A stretch of DNA of 64,000 nucleotides from Panax quinquefolius (GCA_020205615.1 CM035156.1:15465128-15529127); one strand, 5' to 3'; shown: positions 11,105 through 23,019, counted from the stretch's first letter. Numbers and translations are program-made. The notes: a model not told the origin generated them from the letters alone.

Positions 11105-12361
11105 TGTAAGACCCCAACTTATTATTAATGAAATTGAATTTTCTCTATTTATTATTTTAAAATAGTAATGGTTGATTTGATTAATGTGGGTAGTTATGGG
11201 TAAAGTGATCAAATATTTCAAATAAGCAAGTGGTTATAAAATATTCATTGTTATCGGAGAATATTCGTTTGGTCGTGGAATATTTGTACGACGGCGCAGC
11301 CTTGTGTGGGCCCCATAACGAAAAGCGATTGGATGAAGAAAAACGACAAATATAAGTTGTTTATAAATAACGACGTAGTTGTTACCGTATAATCTTGCTG
11401 AATACCCTTAAGTGGTTAAAATACAAGAAGACACTGTATCGCACTCAATTATTGATTCTTACGTAAGAAGGCACTACTCAATAATGGTTACAGTAATTAC
11501 TGTTCAATATTTTATTTTGTTGATTTTATAATTGCTACGTTGATATTTTATATTATTGTTATTTAAATAATTATCACTACACAGTATTTTCCATTATCGG
11601 AGTAATAATTCATATTATTTGAACAATATTATTAGATAGCATTATTGGCAATGTCTAGAAAGTTCTGTCTAAGGAGAGGTTTGGTCACCTAATCATGGCC
11701 ACCAATAAGGAGAAATCCTTATTGAAAATCCCCTCTTCCCGAAACTACCCTGCCACACAAGATTGTGATTCCGTAATATTATTTGTGAATAATTAATTAT
11801 TGATTTATATGATAAGGAAAATATTCATTTTATGTGGATATAGATGGAGAAAATTTTAAGTGACAATTGTTAAATAATTGATATTTTATCTTTTCTGATA
11901 AATAATTCATTTAAATATATTATTATATTATAAGAATATAATAATGGTGATATTTTTATAATTAATATGGGATATATGAATAAATGAGGATAAAGAGTAT
12001 TTTTGTTAGTAAAAATATTTAAAACATGTTTTTCATGTTTGTGAACCCCGTTTCTTGACTGAAATTTGATTATAGCCTGTAAAATCGTCCGTTTGTAGAT
12101 TTCGGTCAATTTCTATTTAGAATTTGGAAAAACTTAAACTTACAAAGTTGTAGAGAATGAAATTTCCTATGGAAAAGATATAAGGTTCAAATTTTTCTGA
12201 TAAAAGGGCTATTTATTATGAATTATTGAAGTTTTGAAGTTCTAGAATAATTGATTTTTGAAAGTTTTAATTATGTTTATTAAGAAAAACATTTTTTTTT
12301 TGTTTTGTGGGCTACACTAACATATGAAAAATAAGCTGAGATCAGTTGTCTAAGGTGGGCG

Positions 12362-12402
<41 letters not shown>

Positions 12403-12608
12403 TTTTTTAAAAATTTTCTGTTTTGGTATTCTAAGCAATTTTCTATAAATAGGGTGCTTAGGTTAGAATTAAAAATCACACCAGAAACTGAAGTTTTCTC
12501 TCTCTATATTATCGAGCATATTTTTGTGAGTATTTTGATACTTTGAGTGTTGCTATACGGTGTAAGTTTCTTTAGCGTTATATCTGATATTCCAGCCAGA
12601 AGTACTAT
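11105..12608 (+). repeat. 3' LTR of A1, left part
   Basis: Starts TGTAAGACCCC after the polypurine tract. It is collinear with the 5' LTR through the TA repeat (12369-12398) and TATA box, to ...AGTACTAT at 12608, where a minus-strand LTR is inserted. ACTAT (12604-12608) is repeated at 53732-53736, where this LTR resumes. Confidence 0.92.
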
Positions 12609-14231
12609 TGTGACGCCCCCAAAATAGGTATACATCACCCATTTTGAGTCATCAATAACATGGTACAGAAACAACTATAACTTTATTAATACAACATAAA
12701 AACTGTGAGTTTAAATACAAATATTGTCATCTAGATAATATTCACACCCAAATAAGTCCTCATTACAATTTTTTTACAAAAATGGTGAGGACTACTAAAA
12801 CAACTTTCTAGAACCTTCATTCCATACCCCGACTAGTACTCGCTACATTCTCGCCTCTTGAGAAGAAAAATAGAACAAAAAGGAAAAAAGGTGAGCTCAA
12901 CTAGCCCAGTAAAGAATATTATGACTAAGATAATATATGACAAATTATCGTTAGTCTTCAACAGGGAAAAAAATCTGCTAAAATATAATAGACAACAAGT
13001 TTCAGATCAATATTCGCAGCGGAAATAGTAATTCATAGATGAGTTACGTAGAGAATTAAATCTACCATTATCTATGAATTTAAGAGTTCATCATCAATAT
13101 TTTATCTCGGTAACATCAATTAATATACATCGTGAATCAAATATTCATCTTTGCACTACAGGCCAAAGATATTCATCAGTTGGTCATGTTCATCTCAACA
13201 CCTGTACATTTTTGCACTACGGGCCAAAGATATTCATAAAAAATTCATTCATCTTTACACTACAGGCCAAAGATATTCAGTAATATCATCATTTAGGACT
13301 GAGGAAGATGAAAAATATTTTAAAAGAAACGAATCCAGTGAAACAAAAGAACAAATATTAAGGATTCGTATTTTAAACAATCTCAGTTCAAAAATACTTC
13401 ATAAATAACCATAGTGAAGTAATATTCAAGAATGATCAAAACATGGATACAATCAAAGCTATCATCCATAATAGATATTTTGGACAAAAACAAAAATTTA
13501 ATTTTTCTCAGAATAGTCTTTGATACGTGAATAGTCAAGATATCGTGAATAAAGTGAGACCCCGATTTTATCAATAAAGATTTAAATTTGTCGAAATAAT
13601 TTTTAATATTATGGTGTGAATTTAAGATAATATTATAGTTGTGGGTAGTATTTATAAATTTTGCAAAGTATGCAAGTTGTTATAAAATATTCGTTTGGTC
13701 TGGGAATATTCTTTTTGCTTTTGGAATATTCGTACGACTACTCAATCATTGGTGGACCCCACAATGTAATTATTGTTGGATTGAGAAAACGACAAAAAAT
13801 ATTTTATAAAAATAACTACGGAGGTGTTACCGTTAAAACTGTTGAACTACCCTGGGTAAAGAAATACGATGAATACGCTGTGGGTTGCATAGTAAGACAC
13901 GGTATTGATTATTGATGCTTACGTGAGAAGTCACCATTATGCTCAATTATTGCTATAGTATTTGGTCTTTGCATCATATCTCTTATATTATTGATTCAAT
14001 TATTGTCACAAAGATCATCGTATAATATGTTATAGTATTAAATCAATAATTGAGACGACAAGTTATAAATAATTAATAATTGTTGAAAGATTAAATATGT
14101 GTTGATTAAAAATAAAATGATTTGTGGTAATATTTATTCAATCCTTGATGTATATAAAGAGTCTGTTATGAGACATTTGTGGTAAGTTTGATTATTTTAT
14201 GGGGGGCCCATATGTCATCATCTAAGAGTCT

Positions 14232-14388
14232 CTTCGTCAATAGTAATTACCTTAGTCAATAGTAATTACCTTTGTGAATAGTAATTACCTTAGTCAATAG
14301 TAATTACCTTTGTGAATAGTAATTACCTTCGTCAATAGTAATTACCTTTGTGAATAAGTAATTACCTTCGCCAATAGTAATTACCTTT
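14232..14388 (+). repeat. Eight-unit array of AATAGTAATTACC
   Basis: Units of 19-20 bp alternate GTCAATAGTAATTACC and GTGAATAGTAATTACC. The 3' LTR has about six units at 31440-31556, so the copy number differs within one element. The GTGAATAG core is the reverse complement of the CTATTCAC repeats in A-family LTRs. Confidence 0.8.
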
Positions 14389-14390
14389 TA

Positions 14391-14520
14391 CAGCGCCGAA
14401 CCACTTGTCGTTTCACATTCAAAGGCCGAACCACTTGTCGCTTCACATTACAAAGCGCCGAACCACTTGTCGCTTCACATTACAAAGCGCCAAACCACTT
14501 TTCTTTTCACATCACTGGTA
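14391..14520 (+). repeat. Four-unit roughly 32-bp array, upstream of the TATA box
   Basis: Units contain CCGAACCACTTGTCG, then CTTCACATTACA. The 3' LTR carries about five units at 31560-31735. They lie directly upstream of the TATA box, so they may be promoter elements; this is inference. Confidence 0.75.
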
Positions 14521-14570
14521 GTTAAGCCACTTGCTTTTTCACACGGCAAGTCTTTAAGCTAGAAATCTTC

Positions 14571-14578
14571 TATAAATA
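14571..14578 (+). promoter_or_regulatory. TATA box of element B 5' LTR
   Basis: TATAAATA is followed by an A- and CT-rich stretch that has no ATG up to the candidate splice donor at 14696. The 3' LTR equivalent is at 31772. Confidence 0.65.
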
Positions 14579-14829
14579 GAGGCCTAGTGCTTCATTATTT
14601 TTCACGAATTCACCGAAACTCTGAGAGAAAACTCTGAGAGAAAGAAGAAAAAAGTATTCTACTACTTCACCTTGCCAATATTCGGTTCTTCTAAGGTAGG
14701 GAATATTATTTATTGTATTCGTAAGGGGTGTTATTCTTTCTTATTCATGAAGAGAACTGCTTGTTATTCCATTGCTTATTATTCTGCTTGGAATAACTCA
14801 GTATACGCCATTTTACCTATACTTGGTGA

Positions 14830-15130
14830 CATTCTTCTATTATTCTCGTTAGAACATCCCGTGCGTGTGTTTACACCCGACCGGTTCCGCCTTTATTATT
14901 ATTCTGTTGGAACATCCTGCCTCAGTGTTTTACACCGCACTGGTTCCGCCTTTTATTATTATTCTGCTGGAACATCCTCGCTCAGATGTTTTACACCGAC
15001 CGGTTCCGCCTTTATCATTCTCATTGGAATATCCTATCTCATGTGTTTTACACCTGATCCAGTTCCATCTTTATTATTCTGTTGAACATCCTGCTTGCGT
15101 GAATTTCACCTAACCCGTTCCGTTATTATT
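14830..15130 (+). repeat. Array of roughly 60-bp units in LTR B
   Basis: About five imperfect units contain GTTTTACACC, GGTTCCGCC, TTATTATTCT and GGAACATCC. GTTCC and GGAAC could pair within and between units. The array recurs at 32040-32350 and explains long open frames over it. Confidence 0.75.
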
Positions 15131-16200
15131 ATTCTATTGAATAACTCCGCTCATGCGAAGTACGCATGCGTGCACGGTGATTTCTTTTGTTATTCCATTC
15201 TTTATTATACCCAATTGGTTAAAACTTTGACTTCTATACTCTATGAAATTAGTAGAATATCCTTGATATTTGCGTTTCATCCAAAGATCTTTCATGGAAA
15301 TATTATTCGATTATTCTTGAATTTTACTCTACAAAACAGTATCATTTTGACAATTTGGACGTTAATAATTCCTGGATAAAATAATTCTTGAACTTGTTTT
15401 ATTGAATTATTATGTCATTGTCATCATCCTCATGTTATATTATGTTATCTTCGGCTTACGTGTATAGATGAACTTAGTATGATTATGACCAGGGATCATT
15501 CGATATAATCATGGCTTGTTATAAATGATGTGATAAAAGTCCTCAGTGGCCTGTAATGCAGTGATGGATAGTTTTTGGTATGATTATGACCAGGGGTGAT
15601 TCGGTATAGTCATGACCATTGATAATTTGATGAATATCCTTGTCAGTGAGTGCGGGGTGATTCGATGATGTGGATTATTTATTAAAGCTGAGTCTCAGCT
15701 ATAACAGTGATGAAAAACCTTTTAAAACCTAAAATATATGAGACTTTATTCTCTACTTGACTCTTTTAATGGATTGCTTATTCCGCTGCAGTTAAACTTG
15801 TTGTCTATTGTATTTTATCAGTTTAACACTGTTGAAGGCTAATGATAAATTATTCTGCATTATCTTAGTCATAATATTTCTTACTGGGCTAGTTGAGCTC
15901 ACCCTTTCTTTCACCGTTCTCTTCGTGAAATGAGAACATAAATGGGACGAAGCCTGGGAACGGAGTAATGGTCCGAGGATAGCATTAGTAGTCCTCACTA
16001 TTCGTGAAATAGTGTGATAATAGTTGTAATGAGGACTCCTTTTGAGTTTATATAATATCTAGTAGACAATATTTGTATTCAAACTCACGCTTTATGTCGA
16101 TTGTATACCGGCGCTTATATTAGTAAGTTGTATTTGAATTTATGTACCATGTAAGTGGCGACCCAAAATGGGTGACGATACCTAATTTTGGGGGCGTCAC

Positions 16201-16214
16201 GGTTATCGTCGAGC
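16201..16214 (+). other. Damaged primer binding site of element B
   Basis: GGTTATCGTCGAGC replaces TGGTATCAGAGC. The shared AGCTTAGGATATGATC downstream confirms the position. The change centres on the CAG word, as at other sites in this cluster. Confidence 0.65.
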
Positions 16215-16383
16215 TTAGGATATGATCCTGGCTAAGATGTGAGAATAGTACTAGGGGGAGAGACGGGGAATACCTTCGCTAGTATGACCTACCTAAGTTT
16301 ATTTGGTATTTGATTGGTCTGGTCGAGTATAGTGATAATATGTTGCATGTCAATTAACCCTTATTTTGTGGCAGTGTTTGAAA

Positions 16384-17600
16384 ATGGTATCCGAGAATGT
16401 TGAGAATAGCAATGGAGCACAAGAGACTGTTGATTCTCCACAGATCAATAATCAGGACAATGTGCAACAGGATGGCGATAATCCTCCTGTAAACAACAAC
16501 ACTGATCAATTGATGAACGACGATGACGCTTAAGAAGTTTTAGAATCCATGCAACATCGGTAAAACGACTGCATTCCAAAACGTAGGTGGAAACACGGAA
16601 AAACTCTCGGCGGTCCACCGCTAAACAATTCAAGGAGCTGGGACCACCGGAGTTTAAGGAGAGCCAAAACCACTTCAAGCGGAAGCATGGATAAAGCAGA
16701 TTACCAAGATATTTGATGTCTTGGGATGTTCGAGGAGCAAAAGGTTCCTTTTCGCCTTTTATGTTGCTTGTGAGAAGGCGATTCTTCGTGGGAATCGGTA
16801 AACGCGTCAACTCCGACTTCTTTGTCTTCAAGATATCTTGGGAGAAGTTCGAGAGTCGCTTCAACGACAAATACTTTCCCGAAAGTATTCGCCACATGAA
16901 GGAGGTGGAGTTTATCAAGTTGGAACAAAACAATATGACCGTGTCACAATATGAGGCAAAATTTGCGAGTTATCACGGTTTCGTCCCCACTTGGTGGATA
17001 ATGAAGAGAGAATGGCGCGAATGTTTTTAAGAGGTTTGAAGCCAGAGATACGTCAACATCTTATTTCTCATAAACTGCATTTTTATTCAGATGTTGTAAA
17101 TAGGGCTCAGTTAGTGGAGCGCGATAATGAGTCAACGCAGAGCGGTAAGCAAAAAAATTATAATACCGGCGAGTAGTCATCGAGCGGTGACAACAAGCGT
17201 GGAGGAATCAACGGGCCAAATATGGTAACCACTTTGGTGGTAATCGGTACCAAAACAATAAGAATGGACATTTCAAGAAAAGGAGATTCAACAATGATGG
17301 AAAGACGTCGGCGACCAAAGACCGTTGTTAAGGAAGGAGAAAGACCACCCATCATATGCTTCAAATGCGGAGGAGAGGGACACATCATCCGAATCTGCGC
17401 CATGCCATCCAAAGCATGTTATAATTGTGGAAAAAGAAGGTCACTTAACTCGATTTTGTCGTTTACATCAAGACTAGGATGGAGGCACCAAAGGTCATTC
17501 CCCCGCATAAACCAAAGCCGTAGTTTAAGAGAGAGCGTTTTTTTTTCCGTGACGAGGAACCCAATAAAATTATCACGGGTAAGTTAATCATAAGCTCTTG
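16384..17600 (+). pseudogene. gag: gag of element B
   Basis: Starts at ATG 16384 (MVSENVENSNG), similar in layout to the A-family gag. Capsid fragments lie in different frames: the region with FESRFNDKYFPESIRHMKE (near 16845-16905), then LRGLKPEIRQHLISHK (17026-17075). A nucleic-acid-binding CCHC knuckle reads CFKCGGEGHIIRIC near 17360. A second knuckle starts CYNCGK and breaks there because an A run is one base too long. Frameshifts near 16530, 16680 and 17000 also split it. Gag would form the particle and bind RNA if intact. Confidence 0.85.
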
Positions 17601-17962
17601 CACAAGTCTATACCGTGTTAGATACCGCCTCTACCCACTCTTTTATTTCACCTAGTTGTGTTCAACGCTTAAATTTGACTCAAGAAGTTAAACTTTGACT
17701 TATTGGTTGAAACTTCGTTAGTAGGAGCCTTCGTTACCTCTACTTGCTTTTTAAATCTTATTTGATTCAAATAAACATTTTCGCGTTACCTGTCGATCTT
17801 ATCTCTTTGAAAATATTTGTCTTTAATGTGACTTTAGAAATCGATTGGTTAAATACTCATCATGATTTTTGTAAGGTTGTTAGCTTTCATACTCTTAACC
17901 AACTTTATTATGCGAATTCAAAGTAACCAAACCACTAAAGTCGATCATTGTCATATCAAGCC
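17601..17962 (+). pseudogene. pol: Protease and start of pol of element B, remnant
   Basis: The retroelement aspartic protease region is recognisable as VLDTASTHSF near 17617-17650; the usual LDTGATHSF has been altered at the glycine. It is followed by a stretch corresponding to FDVILGIDWL of the A2 elements (here FNVTLEIDWL, frame 17744-17926) and FHTLNQ. Several frameshifts occur. At about 17962 similarity to pol stops abruptly at an inserted LTR-end segment. Confidence 0.75.
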
Positions 17963-18110
17963 ATAAGTAAAGAGCCCCGATCCTTTCGTTGTTGACTTCC
18001 TTGTGTGAAATGCACCAAAGCCGGACTTTCTCAGTAGGCGACGTCGTGGATGAAGATGGCAAGTTGATAGGTATCATTGTGAGGTGCTATCTGTGTTAAG
18101 GGATAGAAGT
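17963..18110 (+). repeat. LTR-end segment of a third family, copy 1
   Basis: Starts ATAAGTAAAGAGCCCCGA and ends TCACAGCTTGGTAT. It matches 22850-23010 at many positions. Both end in a TCACA-like terminus followed by TTGGTAT, the start of a primer site, so it looks like the last 150 bp of an LTR plus primer site. Its presence inside pol of B is unexplained. Confidence 0.55.
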
Positions 18111-18311
18111 CACAGCTTGGTATTAATGTGACGTCTATCCAAGTCTTGACGAGAGAGTATGATTTGAAATGATATTTCTATCATTAATAAATTTCTTGGC
18201 GTATTCTTGAAGACTTCTAGCCTACCCTAGAACGTGAAATCGAATTTTGTATCGACCCCAAAGATAAAAAACCCATTTCTTAAACCCTAAAATATTTCTT
18301 CAACTAAAAGG
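18111..18311 (+). pseudogene. pol: Short pol remnants of element B
   Basis: From about 18190, the segment with CTTCTAGCCTACCC and CCCATTTCTTAAACCC matches the linker before reverse transcriptase in A2-1 (about 24900-25010). It then jumps to AAATATTTCTTCA...AAAAGGA, which matches the RNase H region (compare 26095-26115). The whole reverse transcriptase is thus deleted between adjacent bases near 18290. Bases 18111-18190 resemble nothing I can name. Confidence 0.6.
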
Positions 18312-20062
18312 ATCTCATACGTGGATTATGATGAAAGTCATAATAAAAGTATAGAACTGATGAAAATCATGGGTATATGAAGTATTAGTAAGTTTTAAGA
18401 TGAGTTATATTGGTTAGTATGTGAAAACATGAAAGTTTCTTAGAAATCACAAAGAGTTGAAAATCAGATTTTGGTGAAAAACGTAACATGAAATTCAATT
18501 GACCATATCTCCTATTATATTTTGAATTTTTGAGTGTGGTCAAGTCCTAGAGTTAGATCTATGAGTTACCTAACTAATCCAAGTGGAATTACTATAAAAG
18601 GTGTTGTAGATTTTTGTGTGGACTGATTTTAGCAAAGGAGTGCAAAGCTGTAAAAACCGAAAAAGCTGCTGCCATGATTTTAGAGGGGCTGTTTCGGCCA
18701 CTTAAATTATGAGAAAAATTCTGGCCTTTTGGGACATGAAAGTATATGGTATAAAGTACCTCCTGTCCAAAAATGAGCTCATTCTAACTTAAAATGAGCA
18801 AGTTATGACTATTTCAATATTTAGGTTTTTCCGACGAAAAACGCTATAACCGGAGTTCTATAACTCCGATGACCATGAAATTTAAACTGGAAGCTCACGT
18901 TAACATGGGTAAGGTCCTGTCAAGATTTGGAAATTTTTGGAGTTAAACTTGAGGTAGCTAATTTCTTAAGGAATTAATTAGAAATTAATTTTTGAAAAAT
19001 AGTAAATGAATTTTAAAAATTCTGAGAAAAATATATTTTCATTATGGGACTATATTATGCTAAATCCCATAAAAGAAATATTTTTGGGACTGATTTGGTA
19101 TTTTTCATGAAAATAGTTTAGTTACGAACATATGAGTTAAATATGTTATGTGAAGTAACAAAGTTGAAAATAGGATTTTATGGCTAGAGAATCCTATATG
19201 TAATATATGCATATTTTTGATGAGGATTTGATAATTGGTGATGATATCTTATGAGTATGGCATTTTGGATGATTAAATACATTATATGGTAAAAAGCGTA
19301 AACAATTGAGATAAATTGTTTATAAATTTAAGAAGTGATTAAAATATTGTTATAATATTAATGATATTAGATTATGAGATTATTAAGTGATTGATAACAT
19401 GGGGATATTCTTGAATCTCGGATAAATTGTATTATAAATGTTTAATATTTATCCTTTATCTCATTTGATTGATTCTTTATATCGTTATCCTCACGCTTAT
19501 ATTATGTTGAAAGTCATCTCGTATTCAGAAGTGCATAGATGGACTTGGTATGATTATGACTGAGGATTGTTCTCTAAGATAATCATAACCGTAATTGAAA
19601 ACACGATTATCTTTGGTAGTAGTGCATGGATAATTTGTGGTCGTGATACTAATGAATACACGATTATCTTTGGTCAGTAGTGCATGGATAATTTGTGGTC
19701 GTGATACTAATGAATACACGATTATCTTTGGTAGTAGTGCATGGATAATTTGTGGTCGTGATAATAATGAATACACGATTATCTTTGGTAGTAGTGCATG
19801 GATAATTCGTGGTCGTGATACTAATGAATATCCTTGGCACAGTAGTGCGGGGATGATTCGATGATATGGATTAATTATTGAAATTTGAGTCTCAACAATG
19901 AAATATTAATTCATGGATGTGGTAAAAGTCATCTTTGGTAGTAGTGCATTGATAGACTTGGTATGATTATGACTCAAGGATTATTCGGTATAATCATGGT
20001 CAGTAAATGAAAACACGAATATCCTCGGCCATTAGTGCAATGGATAATTCGTGGTCGTGATC
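18312..20062 (+). repeat. Unclassified LTR-like block D
   Basis: No coding potential. The right part resembles U5 of LTR B: TGGTATGATTATGAC, GAATATCCTTGG, GTGCGGGGATGATTCG and GATGATATGGATTA occur in the same order. The left part (18320-19400) is AT-rich with phrases common in plant LTRs, such as TATAACCGGAGTTC. Probably a truncated LTR of a B-related family with no visible ends; part may continue at 30534-30680 beyond element A2-1. Confidence 0.5.
19601..19830 (+). repeat. 57-bp tandem array in block D, four units
   Basis: Units begin ACACGATTATC at 19601, 19658, 19716 and 19773, a period of 57-58 bp, and are nearly identical. Each holds ATTATC, then TTTGGTAGTAGTGCATG, then GATAAT, a 6-bp stem around the same GTAGTGC core as the A-family stem-loops. 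Confidence 0.85.
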
Positions 20063-22839
20063 AGTAAGACCCCAAAATTTTTTAAATAAAAAGGAATTTC
20101 CTTTATTTATTATTTTGAAATAGTAAGGGTTGATTTGATTAATGTGGATAGTTAAGGGTTAAATACGCAAATATTTCAAAATAAGCAAGTGGTTATAAAA
20201 TATTCATTATCGCTCGGGAATATTCGCTTTGGTCGTGGAATATTCGATCGTCGGGGAATATTCGTATTTACTACAGCACCATGTGTGGGCCCCATAACGG
20301 AAAAGCGATTGGATGAAGAAAAACGACAAATATAAGTTATTTTTAAATAACTACAGAGTTGTTACTGCTAATACTCATGGAATACCCTATGGTTAAAACA
20401 CACTAATACGCGTTGTTGAACAAGAAGACACCAGATTGCACCAATTATTGATTCTTACGTAAGAATGCACTACTCAATAATGGTTACGATGAATTATCGC
20501 TCAAAGATTTTATCGAGTTAATAATTGCCATATTGATATTTTATATTGTTGTTGTTTCAATAATTGTCATTACACAGTATTTTTTTTATTATCGAAGCAA
20601 TAATTCATATTATCTGAATAATATTATTAGATAACATTATTGGCAATGTCTATAAAGTTCTGTCGAAGGAGAGGTTTGGTCACCTAATCAAGCGCCAAGT
20701 AGAAGAAGAAATTCTTATCGAAAGCCCTCTTTCCTGAACCCGCCTCTCATGTCAATATTGTGATTCTGTAATATTATTTGTGAATAATTAATTATTGATT
20801 TATATGATGAGAAAAATATTGATTTTATGTGGATATAGATGGAGAAAATTTTTAAAATGACAATTGTTGAAAATTAATATTTTATCTTTTTCTCGATAAA
20901 ATAATTCATTTAAATATATTATTTTAATAATATATTAATCTATGATATTTTTACAACGAATGTGGGATATATGAGTATACGAGGAGGAAGAGTATTTTTG
21001 TTGCAATAAATGTTTAAAACATGTTAAACATGCTCTGGTGGACCCCATTTATCGACCGAAATTTGATTATAAATTTCGTAAAATCGCCTGCTTGTGGATT
21101 TCGGTCAATTTCTGTTTGGAATTTGGAAAACTTTCTTCTGCAAAGTTGTAGAGAATTGAATTTCCTATAAAACTCAAGAGATTCGAATTTTCTGATGGAA
21201 GGGCTATTTATTATGAATTATTGAAGTTCAAGTTCAAAATAATTGATTTTTGTAAGTTTTAATTATTTATTTTATGAAAAACGTTTTTTATCATTTCTTT
21301 CTAGAAGGTTGGCATGTGGGAAATGTTGGGATCTGATTTCCAAAGAGGCGAGGAAAATTTATTAATAATAATATATTTTATTAAATTTTCGCTTTGTGTT
21401 CTAAGCATTTTCCTATAAATAGGGTGCTTAGTTAGAATTGAAAATCACACCGTAAACTCAAGTTTTCTCTCTATATTATCGAAATTTATTCTTGTGAGTA
21501 TTTTGAGTATACTTTGAGTATTGTTATACGGTGCAAGTCCAAGTCATAGCCTATATCCTGTTTCTAATTAAGTACCGATCTTTCGAGGTAAGGGATGTTA
21601 TTTTCTTCTCAAATGATATTATTTCTTCATTATCATTATGCCGAAATGTTGATCCAAGTTTTTATCAAATTTGGAACTTTTTCATGTCGGGTTACTATTC
21701 ATGAGTTACTATTCATGAGTTACTATTCACGAGTTACTATTCATGAGTTACTATTCACGAAGTTACTATTCACGAGTACTATTCATGAAAGCGTGAAGAT
21801 GTTTTTTTGGAATTTCTATCTTTTGGTGTTCACGATATTACTATTCACGATACTGACTATTCACGATATCTAAGACTATTCAATTTAAAAATAAAATTTC
21901 TTCTTTTCGTCTAAAAACATCTATTCCGGATACTAACTCGATTGTATCCATGTTTTGATCATTCTTGAATTTTACACCACTATGATTATTTTTGAGGTAT
22001 TTTTTGGACGTGATAAAACCAAGTACGAATCCTTAATCCTTAATCCTTAATCCTTGTCATTTTGTTTCACCGGATTCGCTTTTTTAAAAAAAAATTTTTC
22101 ATCATCCCGGTCTTAAATGATGATATTATGGAATATCTTTGGCCCGAGTAGCAAAGATGAATGATTTCTTAAGAATATCTTTGGCCTCAGAGTGCAAAAA
22201 GATGAATGATTTCTCAAGAATATCTTTGGCCCGTAGTCAAAAGATGAACAGTGTTTAAATGAACACTGACTAATCGATGAATATCTTTGGCCCAGAGTGT
22301 AAAGATGAATATTTGATTCCGATGTATATCGATTGATGTTACAGGGATAAAAGATAGACGATGAACTTTTAAATTCATACATGAAGATAGTAGTTTGCAT
22401 TCTCTACTTAACTCTTCTAATGAATTATTATTTCATTGCTTGAATATTGATTTAAAATTTGTTGTCTATCAGTATTCTATTATATTTTTCCCTGTTGAAG
22501 ACTAATGATAATTTGTTGATATTATCTTAGTCATAATATTCTTTACTCGAGCTAGTTGAGCTCACCCTTTTCCTTTTGTTCCATTTTTCTCGTGAGGCGA
22601 GAATATAGCGAGTAATGAGTCGGGGTATGGAATGAAGGTTTTAGAAAGGATTGTTTAGTAGTCCTCACCATTTTTGTAAAATAATGTATCAATAAATGTG
22701 ATGAGGATTTATTTGAGTATAGATATTGTCTGTAAGATAATATTTGTATTCAAACTCACAGCTTTCATTGTAATAATAAAGTTGTAGTTGCTTTAATAAT
22801 GTATTGACAACTCGTAATAGGTGATGTATACCTATTTTT
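20063..22839 (+). repeat. 5' LTR of A2-1
   Basis: Collinear with the 3' LTR until TATACCTATTTT at 22838, where the usual GGGGCGTCACA is replaced. It carries the TATA box (21414), GAG|GTAAGG (21588), a TTACTATTCACGA array (21684-21790) and four stem-loops (22136-22305). Confidence 0.85.
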
Positions 22840-23001
22840 CATGCACATCGTAGCTATAAGTAAAGAGCCCCGAGCCTCTCACCGGTGACTTCTGTTGATG
22901 GGGGATGCACCGCCGCATTCTCCGTAGGGGACGCCGCTTCATGCGGTGGCAAACCGATAGGTATCAATGTGAGGTCGTCACATGTTGGTGTCCGAGTCAC
23001 A
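22840..23001 (+). repeat. LTR-end segment of a third family, copy 2
   Basis: Starts about CGTAGCTATAAGTAAAGAGC and ends CGAGTCACA directly before the primer site. It is the same segment as 17963-18110. It sits where the last bases of the A2 LTR should be, so the 5' LTR of A2-1 is chimeric. Confidence 0.6.
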
Positions 23002-23003
23002 CG

Positions 23004-23019
23004 GTTGGTATCGAGTTTA
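23004..23019 (+). other. Primer binding site of A2-1, altered
   Basis: TTGGTATCGAGTTTAGG corresponds to TTGGTATCAGAGCTTAGG, with change at the CAG. The A2-2 site at 35720 reads GGTTAGTATCGAGCTTAGG. Confidence 0.65.

Larger units (their letters stand above)
13555..16200 (+). repeat. 5' LTR of element B (2646 bp)
   Basis: Starts TGAGACCCC and ends GGGGGCGTCAC just before a damaged primer site. It contains two GAATATTC palindromes (13704, 13724), a 19-20-bp array (14232-14388), a roughly 32-bp array (14391-14520), a TATA box, and a roughly 60-bp array (14830-15130). The near-identical 3' copy starts at 30763. Confidence 0.9.
14696..16374 (+). other. Candidate leader intron of element B
   Basis: Donor AAG|GTAGGG at 14696, acceptor TTTTGTGGCAG at 16374, nine bases before the gag ATG at 16384. 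The positions match the A-family arrangement although the LTR sequences differ. The stretch from the TATA box to the donor has no ATG, while the interval itself has many. Predicted only. Confidence 0.45.

Noticed and set aside
14672..15085. Open frame of 137 codons in LTR B, with a sister at 14865-15113
   Set aside because: It lies over the 60-bp tandem array, and the 3' LTR copy does not keep the frame. It is a repeat effect, not a gene.
16445..16933. Minus-strand open frame of 162 codons
   Set aside because: It is antisense to the gag of element B, which has recognisable domains on the plus strand.
22113..22400. Minus-strand open frames over the stem-loop arrays, also at 5665-5874 and 48695-48910
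   Set aside because: The repeated stem-loop unit is free of stops in that frame. Similar shadows occur in every LTR copy.
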